DNA of 64,000 nt, taken from NCBI RefSeq assembly GCF_024643205.1, contig NZ_JAMKQJ010000018.1, forward strand, positions 45,436 through 109,435. Reading direction: 5' to 3'. This stretch comes from Parapedobacter tibetensis. GTDB lineage: Bacteria > Bacteroidota > Bacteroidia > Sphingobacteriales > Sphingobacteriaceae. Numbering within the stretch: the stretch's first letter is position 1; every line of letters begins with the position of its first letter. A model generated the notes under the pieces. The model did not search any database, had not been told where the DNA came from, and was given only the letters and a program-made list of their open reading frames with translations. The translations under genes were made by a program, and so were the position numbers. Of this stretch, positions 17,764 to 26,407 are shown piece after piece.

Positions 17764-18918
17764 TCACTCCATAACGATGATCCTCCTTCCTTCGATTTTG
17801 AAATTTACAGTACCCGTTAAGGCGAGCATGTCTAATACGTCTTGCACTTGGTCGTAGCGGGAGATGGTGCCTGAAAACAGCTTGCCTTCCATGTTGCCTT
17901 CATAGGCAATCTCCACGTCATACCATCGTGCTATTTTCCGCATCACGCTTTCCACAGGTTCGTCTTTGAACATAAAATGGCCGGAACGCCAGGCTATGGC
18001 TTCCTCGGCGTCAAAAGCTTCCACCCGAACACGTTCCTTGCGTTTGTCAAATGTTGTACGTTGGCCGGGTTGCAGTGGGTAATCTTTTTGGCCGATGCGT
18101 ACCAACACATGCCCTTGGAGCAATGCTGTTTGCACCTGGTGTTCGTCGGGATAGGCCATCACATTGAAGCGCGTACCCAGTACGGTGATGCGTTGGTCGT
18201 TTCCCTTTACGATAAACGGCTTTCCGGGTTGTTTTTCCACCTCCAGGTAGGCTTCCCCTATGATTTCCACGACACGCTCGTGACCAGTGAATGTTGCGGG
18301 AAACCGGATAGATGAGGCTGCGTTGAGCCATACCTTTGTCCCATCAGACAAGCTCACCTGATACTGCCCACCTCGTGGCGTGCTGATTGTATGGTATATA
18401 TTGTTTTCAGGGACTGAAGGAGTTGCCCCTTGGTAGCTATAGGCCAGTTGTCCATCCCTCAGCTTGGTGACGTGCACGTTGCCCCGGTCGGTTATTTCGC
18501 CTATGTTGGCCAGATCCAGCGCAATCTGTGATCCATCATCAAGCGTAAGCATCGCCCTGTTGCCGCCCGGCTGGATAGCGACCGGGGACTCGGCAACCTT
18601 CTTGGCGGGAATGAAATGACGATGCAGGCCAAAAATAATTACGGTTGCCACTAACACTACTGCTGCAGCGACATATCGTGACCACATGTAGAAGGGATAT
18701 TTCGACTTTTGTGCTCCGGAGGAGCGAATTTCCTTTTCCAACCACTTTCTGATACGCCTCCTCGTCCGCTCCTGGTGCCCCATGGCGGCCTCGTCCCATG
18801 GCAGATCCGTCAACTCAAATGCATCGCGGTAAGTTTCGAGCAAACGCAATTCTTCCAATGAGCATTGGCCCGCATTACATTTCTCGTACAAGGCCATATA
18901 GGCTTCTTTGGACATCAT
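17764..18918 (-). CDS. FecR-family anti-sigma factor
   Basis: A 384-residue inner-membrane protein. The cytoplasmic N-terminus (about 1-90) should bind the ECF sigma factor. One membrane helix (YVAAAVVLVATVIIFGL) follows, then the periplasmic FecR domain (TPRGGQYQVSLSDGTKVWLN, VLGTRFNVMAYPDE) and a C-terminal DUF4974/STN-like domain (ESVMRKIARWYDVEIAYEG). It receives the signal from the STN domain of SusC. The gene is divergent from the sigma gene and upstream of susC on the same strand. Confidence 0.95.
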   Translation of the reverse strand: MMSKEAYMALYEKCNAGQCSLEELRLLETYRDAFELTDLPWDEAAMGHQERTRRRIRKWLEKEIRSSGAQKSKYPFYMWSRYVAAAVVLVATVIIFGLHRHFIPAKKVAESPVAIQPGGNRAMLTLDDGSQIALDLANIGEITDRGNVHVTKLRDGQLAYSYQGATPSVPENNIYHTISTPRGGQYQVSLSDGTKVWLNAASSIRFPATFTGHERVVEIIGEAYLEVEKQPGKPFIVKGNDQRITVLGTRFNVMAYPDEHQVQTALLQGHVLVRIGQKDYPLQPGQRTTFDKRKERVRVEAFDAEEAIAWRSGHFMFKDEPVESVMRKIARWYDVEIAYEGNMEGKLFSGTISRYDQVQDVLDMLALTGTVNFKIEGRRIIVME

Positions 18919-19211
18919 AATTTTATAGGCTTGCTATAATGGTAGAGTCTGATTTCACGCTGCACACACACACACCGTTAGCTGATTTTTTTTGAAAAAA
19001 CAATAAGACCCGATTTTCCTGATGTTCCGATAGGTTTTTCGATGAGCAGGAATTCGGAAACTTGAGACGAATTAGCGAAATTTTGAAACAAATCGGCAGA
19101 CTAGCATGCCCAGGCGTGGTGTACCTTTGTCATGCAGCACAAGTCTTGGCCACTTGCGCTGCTAAACCAATTTAAATTTAATCACTCACGGCAAACGACG
19201 GAAAAGATTTT
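18919..19211. other. Divergent regulatory region between fecR and the ECF sigma gene
   Basis: No gene is seen. It contains a short (CA)n run near 18962-18974 and a TACCTTTG -7-like box at 19122-19129 for the sigma gene, without a matching TTG at -33. Promoters for both divergent genes should lie here. Confidence 0.45.
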
Positions 19212-19817
19212 ATGAGTTCCAAAGGGAGTCAGCTTGCTGGCGACGCGATCCGTACTGACAGGCAATTATGGGAAGCTGTTGTAAACGATAGCACTTCGGC
19301 CTTCGCTGTATTGTTTGACCGCTATTGGTCGACTATCTATAGAACCGCTTTTTCTTATGTGAGAAATAAAGAGCAAAGTGAAGAAATAACCCATGATATC
19401 TTCATTAATCTCTGGCGACGGCGCCATGTGCTAGATATCCAGTTGTTTTCTGCTTATTTACGTGCGGCGGCCCGATATCATGTGTTTAAGTGCATGAGGG
19501 TAGCGAAATCCTCCATGGTAGACTATACCGACGATTGGGAATTAATCGGAACCCCATCGGTGGAGAACGGTGGGGATGAGCGAATAAGGCGGGCCGAATT
19601 TGAGGAGGATATTGATAATATCCTGGTTGACCTTCCGGCGAGGTGTAAAGAGATTTTTCTGCTCAGCCGGAGGGAAAACCTATCGAACTACGAGATAGCC
19701 GATCGGTTAGGCATTTCCAAGCGGAGTGTTGAGAACCAAATAACCCGAGCGCTTAGCCACTTACGGATTCATTTGAAGACGATAGCTACTTGGTTGGTGG
19801 TTTGTTTTATACCGTGA
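19212..19817 (+). CDS. ECF sigma-70 factor (locus 1)
   Basis: A 201-residue RNA polymerase sigma factor of the Bacteroidota ECF group linked to SusC/FecR systems. Region 2 is seen at residues about 35-80 (AVLFDRYWSTIYRTAFSYVR, EEITHDIFINLWRRR). Region 4 with its helix-turn-helix is at about 135-190 (LPARCKEIFLLSRRENLSNY, IADRLGISKRSVENQITRAL). It should activate the susC operon of locus 1 when released by the FecR protein. Unlike locus 2, it is transcribed away from its anti-sigma gene. Confidence 0.95.
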   Translation: MSSKGSQLAGDAIRTDRQLWEAVVNDSTSAFAVLFDRYWSTIYRTAFSYVRNKEQSEEITHDIFINLWRRRHVLDIQLFSAYLRAAARYHVFKCMRVAKSSMVDYTDDWELIGTPSVENGGDERIRRAEFEEDIDNILVDLPARCKEIFLLSRRENLSNYEIADRLGISKRSVENQITRALSHLRIHLKTIATWLVVCFIP

Positions 19818-19830
19818 TGAGGATAAAAAA

Positions 19831-19871
19831 GGCGCGGCAGAAACCGCCATATTGAGCGATTCTGCCGCGCC
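19831..19871 (-). terminator. Intrinsic terminator of the S46 peptidase gene
   Basis: A 12-bp perfect stem (GGCGCGGCAGAA with its complement at 19860-19871) is followed on the minus strand by six T residues. It lies between the convergent sigma and peptidase genes. Confidence 0.8.
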
Positions 19872-19900
19872 TCTATCAACGGCTTTTAACCTTATTGCAA

Positions 19901-22045
19901 TTATTCCACGATGGTCATCTCTTCCACCAGATGCGGAGCATTGGCAAATTTATCGATGATGAACAAGACGTAGCGGATATCCACAGAGATGGTCCGTTGC
20001 AACTTCGGGTCAAAGATAACGTCACCTGCCATCGCTTCGATGTTGCCGTCAAAGGCCAATCCGATAAGCTCCCCGTTTCCGTTGAGTACCGGAGATCCAG
20101 AGTTTCCGCCAGTGATGTCATTGTCGGTCAGTAAATTGACGGGCAAGTAACCCGCTTTGTCGGCATAGCGTCCGTAATCCTTGGCTTCATACAGGTCCAT
20201 GAGCCGCTGGGGCAGGTCAAACTCCTCATCACCGGGTTTGTATTTGGCGATGGTACCCTTCAGTGTGGTGTAGTAATTGATGCTGGCGTCGTTGCTCGGG
20301 TCTGCGGGCAGCGGATTAATCTTGCCATAAGTCAACCTTAACGTGCTATTGGCATCCGGATAGTATTTCCGTTTCGGATTTTTCTTGAGGGAACCTTCCA
20401 CCATCAATCGGAATGCCTTTTGGAATTCAGCTTCCAGCGCTTCGCTTTCAGGCGAACTTTCACGATAGCGGTCAAGCAACGCGGTGGAGAGTTGGAACAA
20501 CGGGTCTTGTTGGACCAAGGTGCTATCCGGGTTTTCAAGGTATGCTTCGATTTTTTCCCTTGAGGCAAATAGGCTGTTGTCAAATGCGGCATTCACATAC
20601 GCACGGAGGTCGCGGTTGTTTGATTGATATAAGTCTTCCACATACTGTGGGATACCGGCTTCGGTCGCCTTGCTTGCATAGAGGTTGGTCAGCGCACCCA
20701 ATACATCCTTTTCTAAAGGGAGATGGATGTTATTGTAGGTATCTTCGAGATTGCCCTGAATCTGCGGTATGAGTTCCTGGCGTTTGGCTTGGTTTTGCTG
20801 CGCATAGTATACCAATGCATTTCCCAGCGAATAGGGAAGGGCAGCGAATGTGCTGGAGCGCAGTAAGCCGATAAGGTAGTTGTCATGGCGTGCCTTCAAG
20901 TTGGTCTGCTCGTAATAGTTGTTGATGGTAGCCATGACCTCGCCATAGCGTCCGCGGTTTTTCTTACGGTTTGCCCATTTGCTGAACTTCGCTTCATCTT
21001 TCGCTTTGGTTTCAGCGGTATGGTGCTCGTTGAGGGCATCGATCATCCCCTGGCGGTTTTTCCAGTAATTAGCCACTTGAGAATATTTAGATGCATAATC
21101 CAGCTTTACTTGCTGGTCGCTGTCCATGTGTTTTTTCATGTTGTCCATTCCTACTTTGGAGGCTTCCACCCAAGCCGGGTAGGCATAGTTCACATTCTGG
21201 TCGATACCTCCCGATGGCATCCAGCGATTCGTGCGGCCGGGGTAGCCGAGGATCATCGCAAAATCATTGTTGGTAAATCCCTTAAGGCTCACGGTGAGGT
21301 GACATTTGGGATGTAGGGGTACGTTTTCGGGCGAGTGAGGGGCGGGGTTACCATCTTTATCAGCATAGACCCTGAAGAGCGAGAAATCGCCCGTATGGCG
21401 TGGCCATTCCCAATTGTCTGTATCGCCTCCAAATTTACCGATGCTGCTGGGAGGTGTACCCACCAAGCGCACATCGGTATAATCCTGATAGACGAAATAA
21501 TAGTATTCGTTGCCGTTGTAAAAGGGGCGTACCGAAACGGTGTATTTGCCTCCTTCATTGTTTTCCTGTTCGATTTTGGCGATTTCGCGGTTGATCGTGC
21601 GTTCGCGATCAGACTCGGTCATGTCATCGTTTACCAAGCTCAGGATACGTTGGGTTACATCGTCCATGCGAACGAAAAACCGTACCGAAAGGCTTTTAGG
21701 TTTGAGTTCCTGCTGCTTGCTTGCCGCCCAGAAACCGTTGGTGAGGTAGTCATGTTCGGGTGTCGATAGCTCCGCGATGGAGCCGTAGCCACAATGGTGG
21801 TTGGTGAGCACAAGCCCATCCTTGGAGATAATTTCCGCGGTGCAACCACCACCGAACTGTACGATGGCGTCCTTGAGGCTGGAGTTGTTGATGCTGTAGA
21901 TTTCCTCGGCGGTGAGCTGCAGGCCCATTTTCTGCATATCACGCTCGTTGAGGCGTTTGAGGTGCATGAGGAACCACATACCCTCATCAGCCATGGCATT
22001 CCATTTTACTGCTACGATGAGCAGGATTAAGAGTACTCGCTTCAT
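19901..22045 (-). CDS. S46-family dipeptidyl-peptidase, DPP7 type
   Basis: A 714-residue exported serine exopeptidase that removes dipeptides from the N-terminus of oligopeptides in the periplasm. The signal peptide is short (residues 1-19, WNAMADEGMW). The catalytic His lies in LTNHHCGYG (83/84) and the nucleophile is Ser649 in GGNSGSPV. The residue 18 positions after the serine, which is Arg in acidic-specific DPP11 and Gly in DPP7, is Gly667 here (AFDGNIEAM), so a hydrophobic-P1 DPP7-like specificity is expected. It has its own promoter and terminator and is independent of the flanking glycan loci. Confidence 0.93.
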   Translation of the reverse strand: MKRVLLILLIVAVKWNAMADEGMWFLMHLKRLNERDMQKMGLQLTAEEIYSINNSSLKDAIVQFGGGCTAEIISKDGLVLTNHHCGYGSIAELSTPEHDYLTNGFWAASKQQELKPKSLSVRFFVRMDDVTQRILSLVNDDMTESDRERTINREIAKIEQENNEGGKYTVSVRPFYNGNEYYYFVYQDYTDVRLVGTPPSSIGKFGGDTDNWEWPRHTGDFSLFRVYADKDGNPAPHSPENVPLHPKCHLTVSLKGFTNNDFAMILGYPGRTNRWMPSGGIDQNVNYAYPAWVEASKVGMDNMKKHMDSDQQVKLDYASKYSQVANYWKNRQGMIDALNEHHTAETKAKDEAKFSKWANRKKNRGRYGEVMATINNYYEQTNLKARHDNYLIGLLRSSTFAALPYSLGNALVYYAQQNQAKRQELIPQIQGNLEDTYNNIHLPLEKDVLGALTNLYASKATEAGIPQYVEDLYQSNNRDLRAYVNAAFDNSLFASREKIEAYLENPDSTLVQQDPLFQLSTALLDRYRESSPESEALEAEFQKAFRLMVEGSLKKNPKRKYYPDANSTLRLTYGKINPLPADPSNDASINYYTTLKGTIAKYKPGDEEFDLPQRLMDLYEAKDYGRYADKAGYLPVNLLTDNDITGGNSGSPVLNGNGELIGLAFDGNIEAMAGDVIFDPKLQRTISVDIRYVLFIIDKFANAPHLVEEMTIVE

Positions 22046-22079
22046 AAGATTTCTTTTTGTTATAATATTACATACGGGG

Positions 22080-22111
22080 CAAAGGTGCGGTGTTTGTCTG
22101 GAGATACAAAA
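22080..22111 (-). promoter_or_regulatory. Promoter of the DPP7-type peptidase gene
   Basis: Read on the minus strand, TTTTG is followed after exactly 19 nt by CACCTTTG, one base off the TAnnTTTG consensus at its first position. The peptidase start codon is about 35 bp downstream. Confidence 0.6.
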
Positions 22112-22403
22112 TAATAGTTGGATTATTGGTTGGTTTAATGCTTTCCGCTCTCCATGCCGGGCAGGCGTGGCAGTTATTCGCTTGCTTGCCTGCTTTCAAT
22201 GGTGCTCACGCTTTCACCGCCAACTGGCGGTTCAGGTGGAAGCAGCCAAGTGCCGAAACTGCTTCGGCAATGGAAGATAAGCAATTGACAGGGGGGGTGG
22301 AACAATCGACGGAAGGGAAGTGTAAAGTGCTACAGGACGGAGCGGGACGGTGGTCTAATCGCATTTTACTTCCTTTGCTGTAACATTATAAACCAAAAAA
22401 AGC
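22112..22403. other. Intergenic region upstream of the GH127-like gene
   Basis: About 290 bp without a convincing gene. It should hold the promoter of the GH127 gene; a TTCCTTTG word near 22370 resembles a -7 box but lacks a clear partner. It is GC-richer than most spacers in the window. Confidence 0.35.
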
Positions 22404-24317
22404 ATGATTAAGGAAGCACAGGTAACCCTTTGTACGCTGTTGGTGATGGGTATGGTCGCTGTGGCCATGCAAGTATCGGCGCAGGAACGCTCGGCAATTG
22501 TCGTTGTCGACCAACAGGTGAGCGATGGCCTGATACCAGCCGAGCGTGTCCGGCTGGTAGGTTACGTCGCAGACCGGCTCAACCAATCGTACGAAAACCG
22601 GGTGTTGGCACAAGACGTCGAACACTTGATCGAACCGTTCCGGAATCGTACGGAAACCAGGTTGTGGCAAAGTGAATTTTGGGGGAAATGGTTTACCTCG
22701 GCTGTGCTGGCCTATCGCTACCGACCCGAACCTAGACTCAGGGAGGTGCTCGATGGGGCTGTGGCGGGATTGCTCGCCACGCAAACCGAAGATGGCTATA
22801 TCGGTAATTACGCCCCTGGTAGCCACCTTCAGGAATGGGATATTTGGGGTCGGAAATATACGATGCTGGGATTGTTGGACTATTATGAAGTGACCGGTGA
22901 CGCGTTGAGTTTGCAGGCTGCGCAAAAGGTCGCCGATCACCTGATCGGCGAAATCAAGGGGAGTAGCGACGGCCTGATCATTACCAAAGGCAATTACCGT
23001 GGTATGGCCGGCTCTTCAGCGCTGGAGCCTATGGTGAAATTGTACCGGTTGAGTGGCCGGGATGAATACCTGGATTTTGCAAAGGAGATCGTCCGCGAGT
23101 GGGAGTTGGAGCAAGGCCCCCAGCTGCTCGGAAAATCTGTGGTCGATGTCAGCAAGCGCTTTCCAAGGCCGAAGCAGTGGTATAGTCCTGAACAGGGCCA
23201 AAAAGCCTACGAAATGATGTCGTGTTACGAAGGCTTGCTGGAACTTTATCGGGTCACCGGATTGCCGGAATACCGGGAAGCCGTGGAAAATACTTGGCAA
23301 AACATCCGCGATACGGAAATCAACATTGCCGGTTCGGGTGCCTCCGAGGAGATGTGGTTTGGAGGGCGACGGTTGCAGGCCATGCCGGTAACCCACTACC
23401 AGGAAACCTGTGTTACGGTGACATGGATCAAATTGAACCTGCAGTTGCTGCGGCTTACTGGCGATGTGAAGTATGCCGATGAAATCGAAAAAGCCTACTA
23501 TAACGCGTTATTGGGGGCACTGAACCGCGATGGCTCCGATTGGGCCAAATACACGCCGTTGAACGGCGAGCGCCTACCGGGGAGCGGACAATGCGGGATG
23601 GACCTCAACTGTTGCAACGCGAGTGGCCCGCGGGGGCAGTTCATCCTGCCTTTGACCGCTGTGATGTCGACCAACAAAGGTGTGGCTGTGAGCCTGTATG
23701 TAGGCGGTGAATATGACCTAAAAACCCCAAAGGGACAAGACGTCACCATCAAACAAGAGACCGATTACCCGGTTTCAGGTGCGGTGAAACTTTCGTTGCA
23801 ATTAGACAAACCTGAAGAATTTGCTTTGCGACTGCGGATACCAGCCTGGAGTGCCGCAACTAAGGTAACCGTTAATGGCTCGCTGGTGGAGGGGATACAA
23901 GCAGGTGGTTACCTGGAGTTGTCGCGCATCTGGACACCTACCGATGTGGTTGCGCTCCAACTGGATATGCGAGGCCGGCTGATCCAACACGGAGACGGAG
24001 TAAATAATTTTGTAGCCATCCGCCGGGGTCCTATTGTCTTTGCGCGGGATTCACGTTTCCCTGGTCCGCCACTGACCGCGGTGCTTCGGCCCGTGTCCGA
24101 TCAGGAAGGTTATGTAGCCCTGAAACCGGCGGCTCCGTCCGAGGGAATGGATGTATGGATGGCGTATGAAGCAGCTTTTATCCCTGAATCCTTCGCAGAG
24201 CAAGCGGCAGATCCCACCCCCGTCCAACTGTGCGACTATGCATCTGCCGGTAATGGCAGGCAACATTCGACATTTACGGTATGGCATATGCAGCTGTTTA
24301 GCGGTAGAAATCGATGA
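22404..24317 (+). CDS. GH127-like beta-L-arabinofuranosidase (DUF1680 family)
   Basis: A 637-residue exported enzyme (signal peptide ending near VSAQ, residue 27) with the (alpha/alpha)6 barrel of the DUF1680/GH127 group. Family members release beta-L-arabinofuranose through a zinc-bound cysteine nucleophile. The key residues are present: Glu315/316 in GASEEMWF (acid/base), Glu334 and Cys336 in the QETC motif, and Cys403-Cys404 in NCCNASGPRG (zinc ligands and nucleophile). GH146 is a close alternative. It stands 80 bp upstream of the locus 2 sigma gene on the same strand, so it probably belongs to that locus although expressed from its own promoter. Confidence 0.9.
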   Translation: MIKEAQVTLCTLLVMGMVAVAMQVSAQERSAIVVVDQQVSDGLIPAERVRLVGYVADRLNQSYENRVLAQDVEHLIEPFRNRTETRLWQSEFWGKWFTSAVLAYRYRPEPRLREVLDGAVAGLLATQTEDGYIGNYAPGSHLQEWDIWGRKYTMLGLLDYYEVTGDALSLQAAQKVADHLIGEIKGSSDGLIITKGNYRGMAGSSALEPMVKLYRLSGRDEYLDFAKEIVREWELEQGPQLLGKSVVDVSKRFPRPKQWYSPEQGQKAYEMMSCYEGLLELYRVTGLPEYREAVENTWQNIRDTEINIAGSGASEEMWFGGRRLQAMPVTHYQETCVTVTWIKLNLQLLRLTGDVKYADEIEKAYYNALLGALNRDGSDWAKYTPLNGERLPGSGQCGMDLNCCNASGPRGQFILPLTAVMSTNKGVAVSLYVGGEYDLKTPKGQDVTIKQETDYPVSGAVKLSLQLDKPEEFALRLRIPAWSAATKVTVNGSLVEGIQAGGYLELSRIWTPTDVVALQLDMRGRLIQHGDGVNNFVAIRRGPIVFARDSRFPGPPLTAVLRPVSDQEGYVALKPAAPSEGMDVWMAYEAAFIPESFAEQAADPTPVQLCDYASAGNGRQHSTFTVWHMQLFSGRNR

Positions 24318-24399
24318 AAAAAGATAATTTATTAACGAAACGGTAACCGTAATTTTATCAGTTATAAACTACTTTTGAGCCTGTTCTTGTTTGTACACT

Positions 24400-24984
24400 A
24401 TGTTGTCAGCACCAAAGATATCGTCCACGGATAGTGAACTGGTTGGCCGCGTTGCAGCGGGCGACCATGCAGCCTACACAGCGGTTTATAACCGTTATGG
24501 CGGACTACTCTATGTGCACGCCTGGAGAAAACTGAACAACCGCGAAGCGGCCAAAGACCTGGTGCAAGAGTTATTCACTTCGTTATGGGTGAACCGTGGT
24601 TCGCTACGTCCGGATATTGTGTTGCCCAATTACCTGTACGCGGCGGTGCGGTATAAGATCATCAAATACTTTGCCCGGAAAAAACGGGAAACCGCTTACC
24701 TGGATACCCTGAAGGAAGTGGCGGAATACGATGGGGTGATGCCCGACCACGCGGTCCGCGAACAGGAGTTGCAACGGCTTATCGAACAAGAAGTCGGACA
24801 ACTTCCCCCCAAAATGCGCACGGTTTTCCAAATGAGCCGCCAGCAATACCTTTCGCACCGGGAAATCGCCGAAGGATTGGATATATCCGAAGCAACCGTC
24901 AAAAAGCAGGTAAACAATGCGTTGAAAGTACTGCGCGTGAAGCTCGGCACCTTATTGGTTATGCTGTCGATAGTGCTGCATTAG
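24400..24984 (+). CDS. ECF sigma-70 factor (locus 2)
   Basis: A 194-residue ECF sigma factor from the ATG at 24400, preferred over the TTG at 24391. Region 2 is at residues about 20-70 (AYTAVYNRYGGLLYVHAWRK, AKDLVQELFTSLWVNRGSL). Region 4 is at about 130-180 (LPPKMRTVFQMSRQQYLSHR, GLDISEATVKKQVNNALKVL). A TACTTTTG word at 24370-24377 may be its -7 box. It is followed by its FecR gene and susCD, forming a complete signalling cassette in one direction. Confidence 0.94.
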   Translation: MLSAPKISSTDSELVGRVAAGDHAAYTAVYNRYGGLLYVHAWRKLNNREAAKDLVQELFTSLWVNRGSLRPDIVLPNYLYAAVRYKIIKYFARKKRETAYLDTLKEVAEYDGVMPDHAVREQELQRLIEQEVGQLPPKMRTVFQMSRQQYLSHREIAEGLDISEATVKKQVNNALKVLRVKLGTLLVMLSIVLH

Positions 24985-25088
24985 GTAGCAGCAAACCATA
25001 CTCCTGAAACTTTTTTCATTTTTTTATACGCCCTACTGCATAAGTAAGGGATATATAATAGTAAAGAGGCGGAATACAGGCTAAAGGT

Positions 25089-26183
25089 ATGGATAATAGC
25101 GAACTCAAGCGATTATTGGAGAAGTATGTGGCAGGCGAATGCACCGATGCCGAGCGTGCGGTAGTGGAGGCCTGGTACAACAAGCCAGGTAAGGAGCAGC
25201 GTGCGGTTCTCCCGGAAGCGGATATAACGGCCGATGTGGAAGCCATTCGCAGAAAGTTACCCCGGAAGACGGTAAATCGCATCCCGTCGTGGTGGCCTTA
25301 TGCCGCTGCCGTGTTGGTTGTAGCGACAATCAGCATTTGGCTGTTTATGGGTCGCCAAGCCATAGATCAGCAAACGGAAGCCGTACATGTTCAGGATATC
25401 CAGCCCGGCGGAAACCGCGCGACATTGACACTAGCTGATGGCAGCCAGATTGCTTTAAGCGAAATGCAGACCGGGATAGTTGTGAGGGAGGGGGTTACGT
25501 ACCTAGACGGCTCCACCGTCTCAGCTAGGAGACATCAGCGGATGGATACCCTGTCGCTAGCTACCCCCAAAGGCGGCACCTACCAGATCACCCTCCCCGA
25601 TGGTACCGGTGTATGGCTGAATGCGGCATCGTCACTGCGATACCCGACGAAATTTACTGGAAACGTACGGGAAGTGGAATTGGTGGGGGAGGGGTATTTC
25701 GAAGTGGCGGCCGACGAGCAACGGCCCTTTGTCGTGAAGAGCGCCGGGCAGATCGTCGAAGTGCTGGGTACGAAGTTCAACATCAATGCTTATGAAAATG
25801 AGGAAGCAACAGCAACCACCGTGGTGCATGGTGCCGTGCGGGTAACAGATACGAGCAATCCGGACGATAGGCGTGTGCTGAAACCCAGTGAGCAAGCCGT
25901 GACCGGGAATGGGCATATCGATGTGAAAGCGGTTGATGTATCGTATTACATCGGTTGGAAAGACGGCAAGTTTACGTTCGACCGGGTGGCGCTGTCCACC
26001 GTTTTGCGGCAGATCGAGCGGTGGTATGACGTATCCTTCGAGCACCCTCAAAATATACCCGACATCCCGATGTGGGGCACGCTTTCACGCGAGGTCATGT
26101 TGTCCGAGTTGCTGGATGTACTGGAGCTTAATACAGGTTATGAATTTAAACGAGAAGGGAGGCGTGTTATGATGAGCCAATAG
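25089..26183 (+). CDS. FecR-family anti-sigma factor (locus 2)
   Basis: A 364-residue single-pass inner-membrane protein. The N-terminal cytoplasmic part (LLEKYVAGECTDAERAVVEA) contacts the sigma factor. A membrane helix (WWPYAAAVLVVATISIWLFM) follows, then the FecR domain (TPKGGTYQITLPDGTGVWLN, VLGTKFNINAYENEEATATT) and a DUF4974 domain (STVLRQIERWYDVSFEHPQN). It is the paralogue of the locus 1 FecR and lies about 100 bp after the sigma gene. Confidence 0.95.
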   Translation: MDNSELKRLLEKYVAGECTDAERAVVEAWYNKPGKEQRAVLPEADITADVEAIRRKLPRKTVNRIPSWWPYAAAVLVVATISIWLFMGRQAIDQQTEAVHVQDIQPGGNRATLTLADGSQIALSEMQTGIVVREGVTYLDGSTVSARRHQRMDTLSLATPKGGTYQITLPDGTGVWLNAASSLRYPTKFTGNVREVELVGEGYFEVAADEQRPFVVKSAGQIVEVLGTKFNINAYENEEATATTVVHGAVRVTDTSNPDDRRVLKPSEQAVTGNGHIDVKAVDVSYYIGWKDGKFTFDRVALSTVLRQIERWYDVSFEHPQNIPDIPMWGTLSREVMLSELLDVLELNTGYEFKREGRRVMMSQ

Positions 26184-26407
26184 TTTCTACCTGACCTGGC
26201 TGTAAGAAAAAAGCCGGATCCCGAAGGCCATCGGAGTCCGGCAGCTTGTGCCGGGTTAGTCCACAGTACACTAAATGAGAGTAGTAGTCCTATTTGATAA
26301 CCCAGCATACAAACTTAGTGAAATAGCTGACAAGTACCAATAAATTTTAGCGGTGCCCCCTAAATTAGGTAGCTAAGTTAAGTGCGTATGCAAATTGCAT
26401 AAGATTA
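26184..26407. other. Intergenic region between fecR and susC of locus 2
   Basis: It contains a hairpin with arms GCCGGA (26213-26218) and TCCGGC (26237-26242) preceded by an A run, and then an AT-rich stretch that should include the ECF-dependent susC promoter. The hairpin is in the same place relative to the genes as the hairpin between fecR and susC in locus 1. Confidence 0.4.

Noticed and set aside
19901..22045. DPP11 (Asp/Glu-specific) assignment for the S46 peptidase
   Set aside because: The position that is Arg in DPP11 is Gly667 here.
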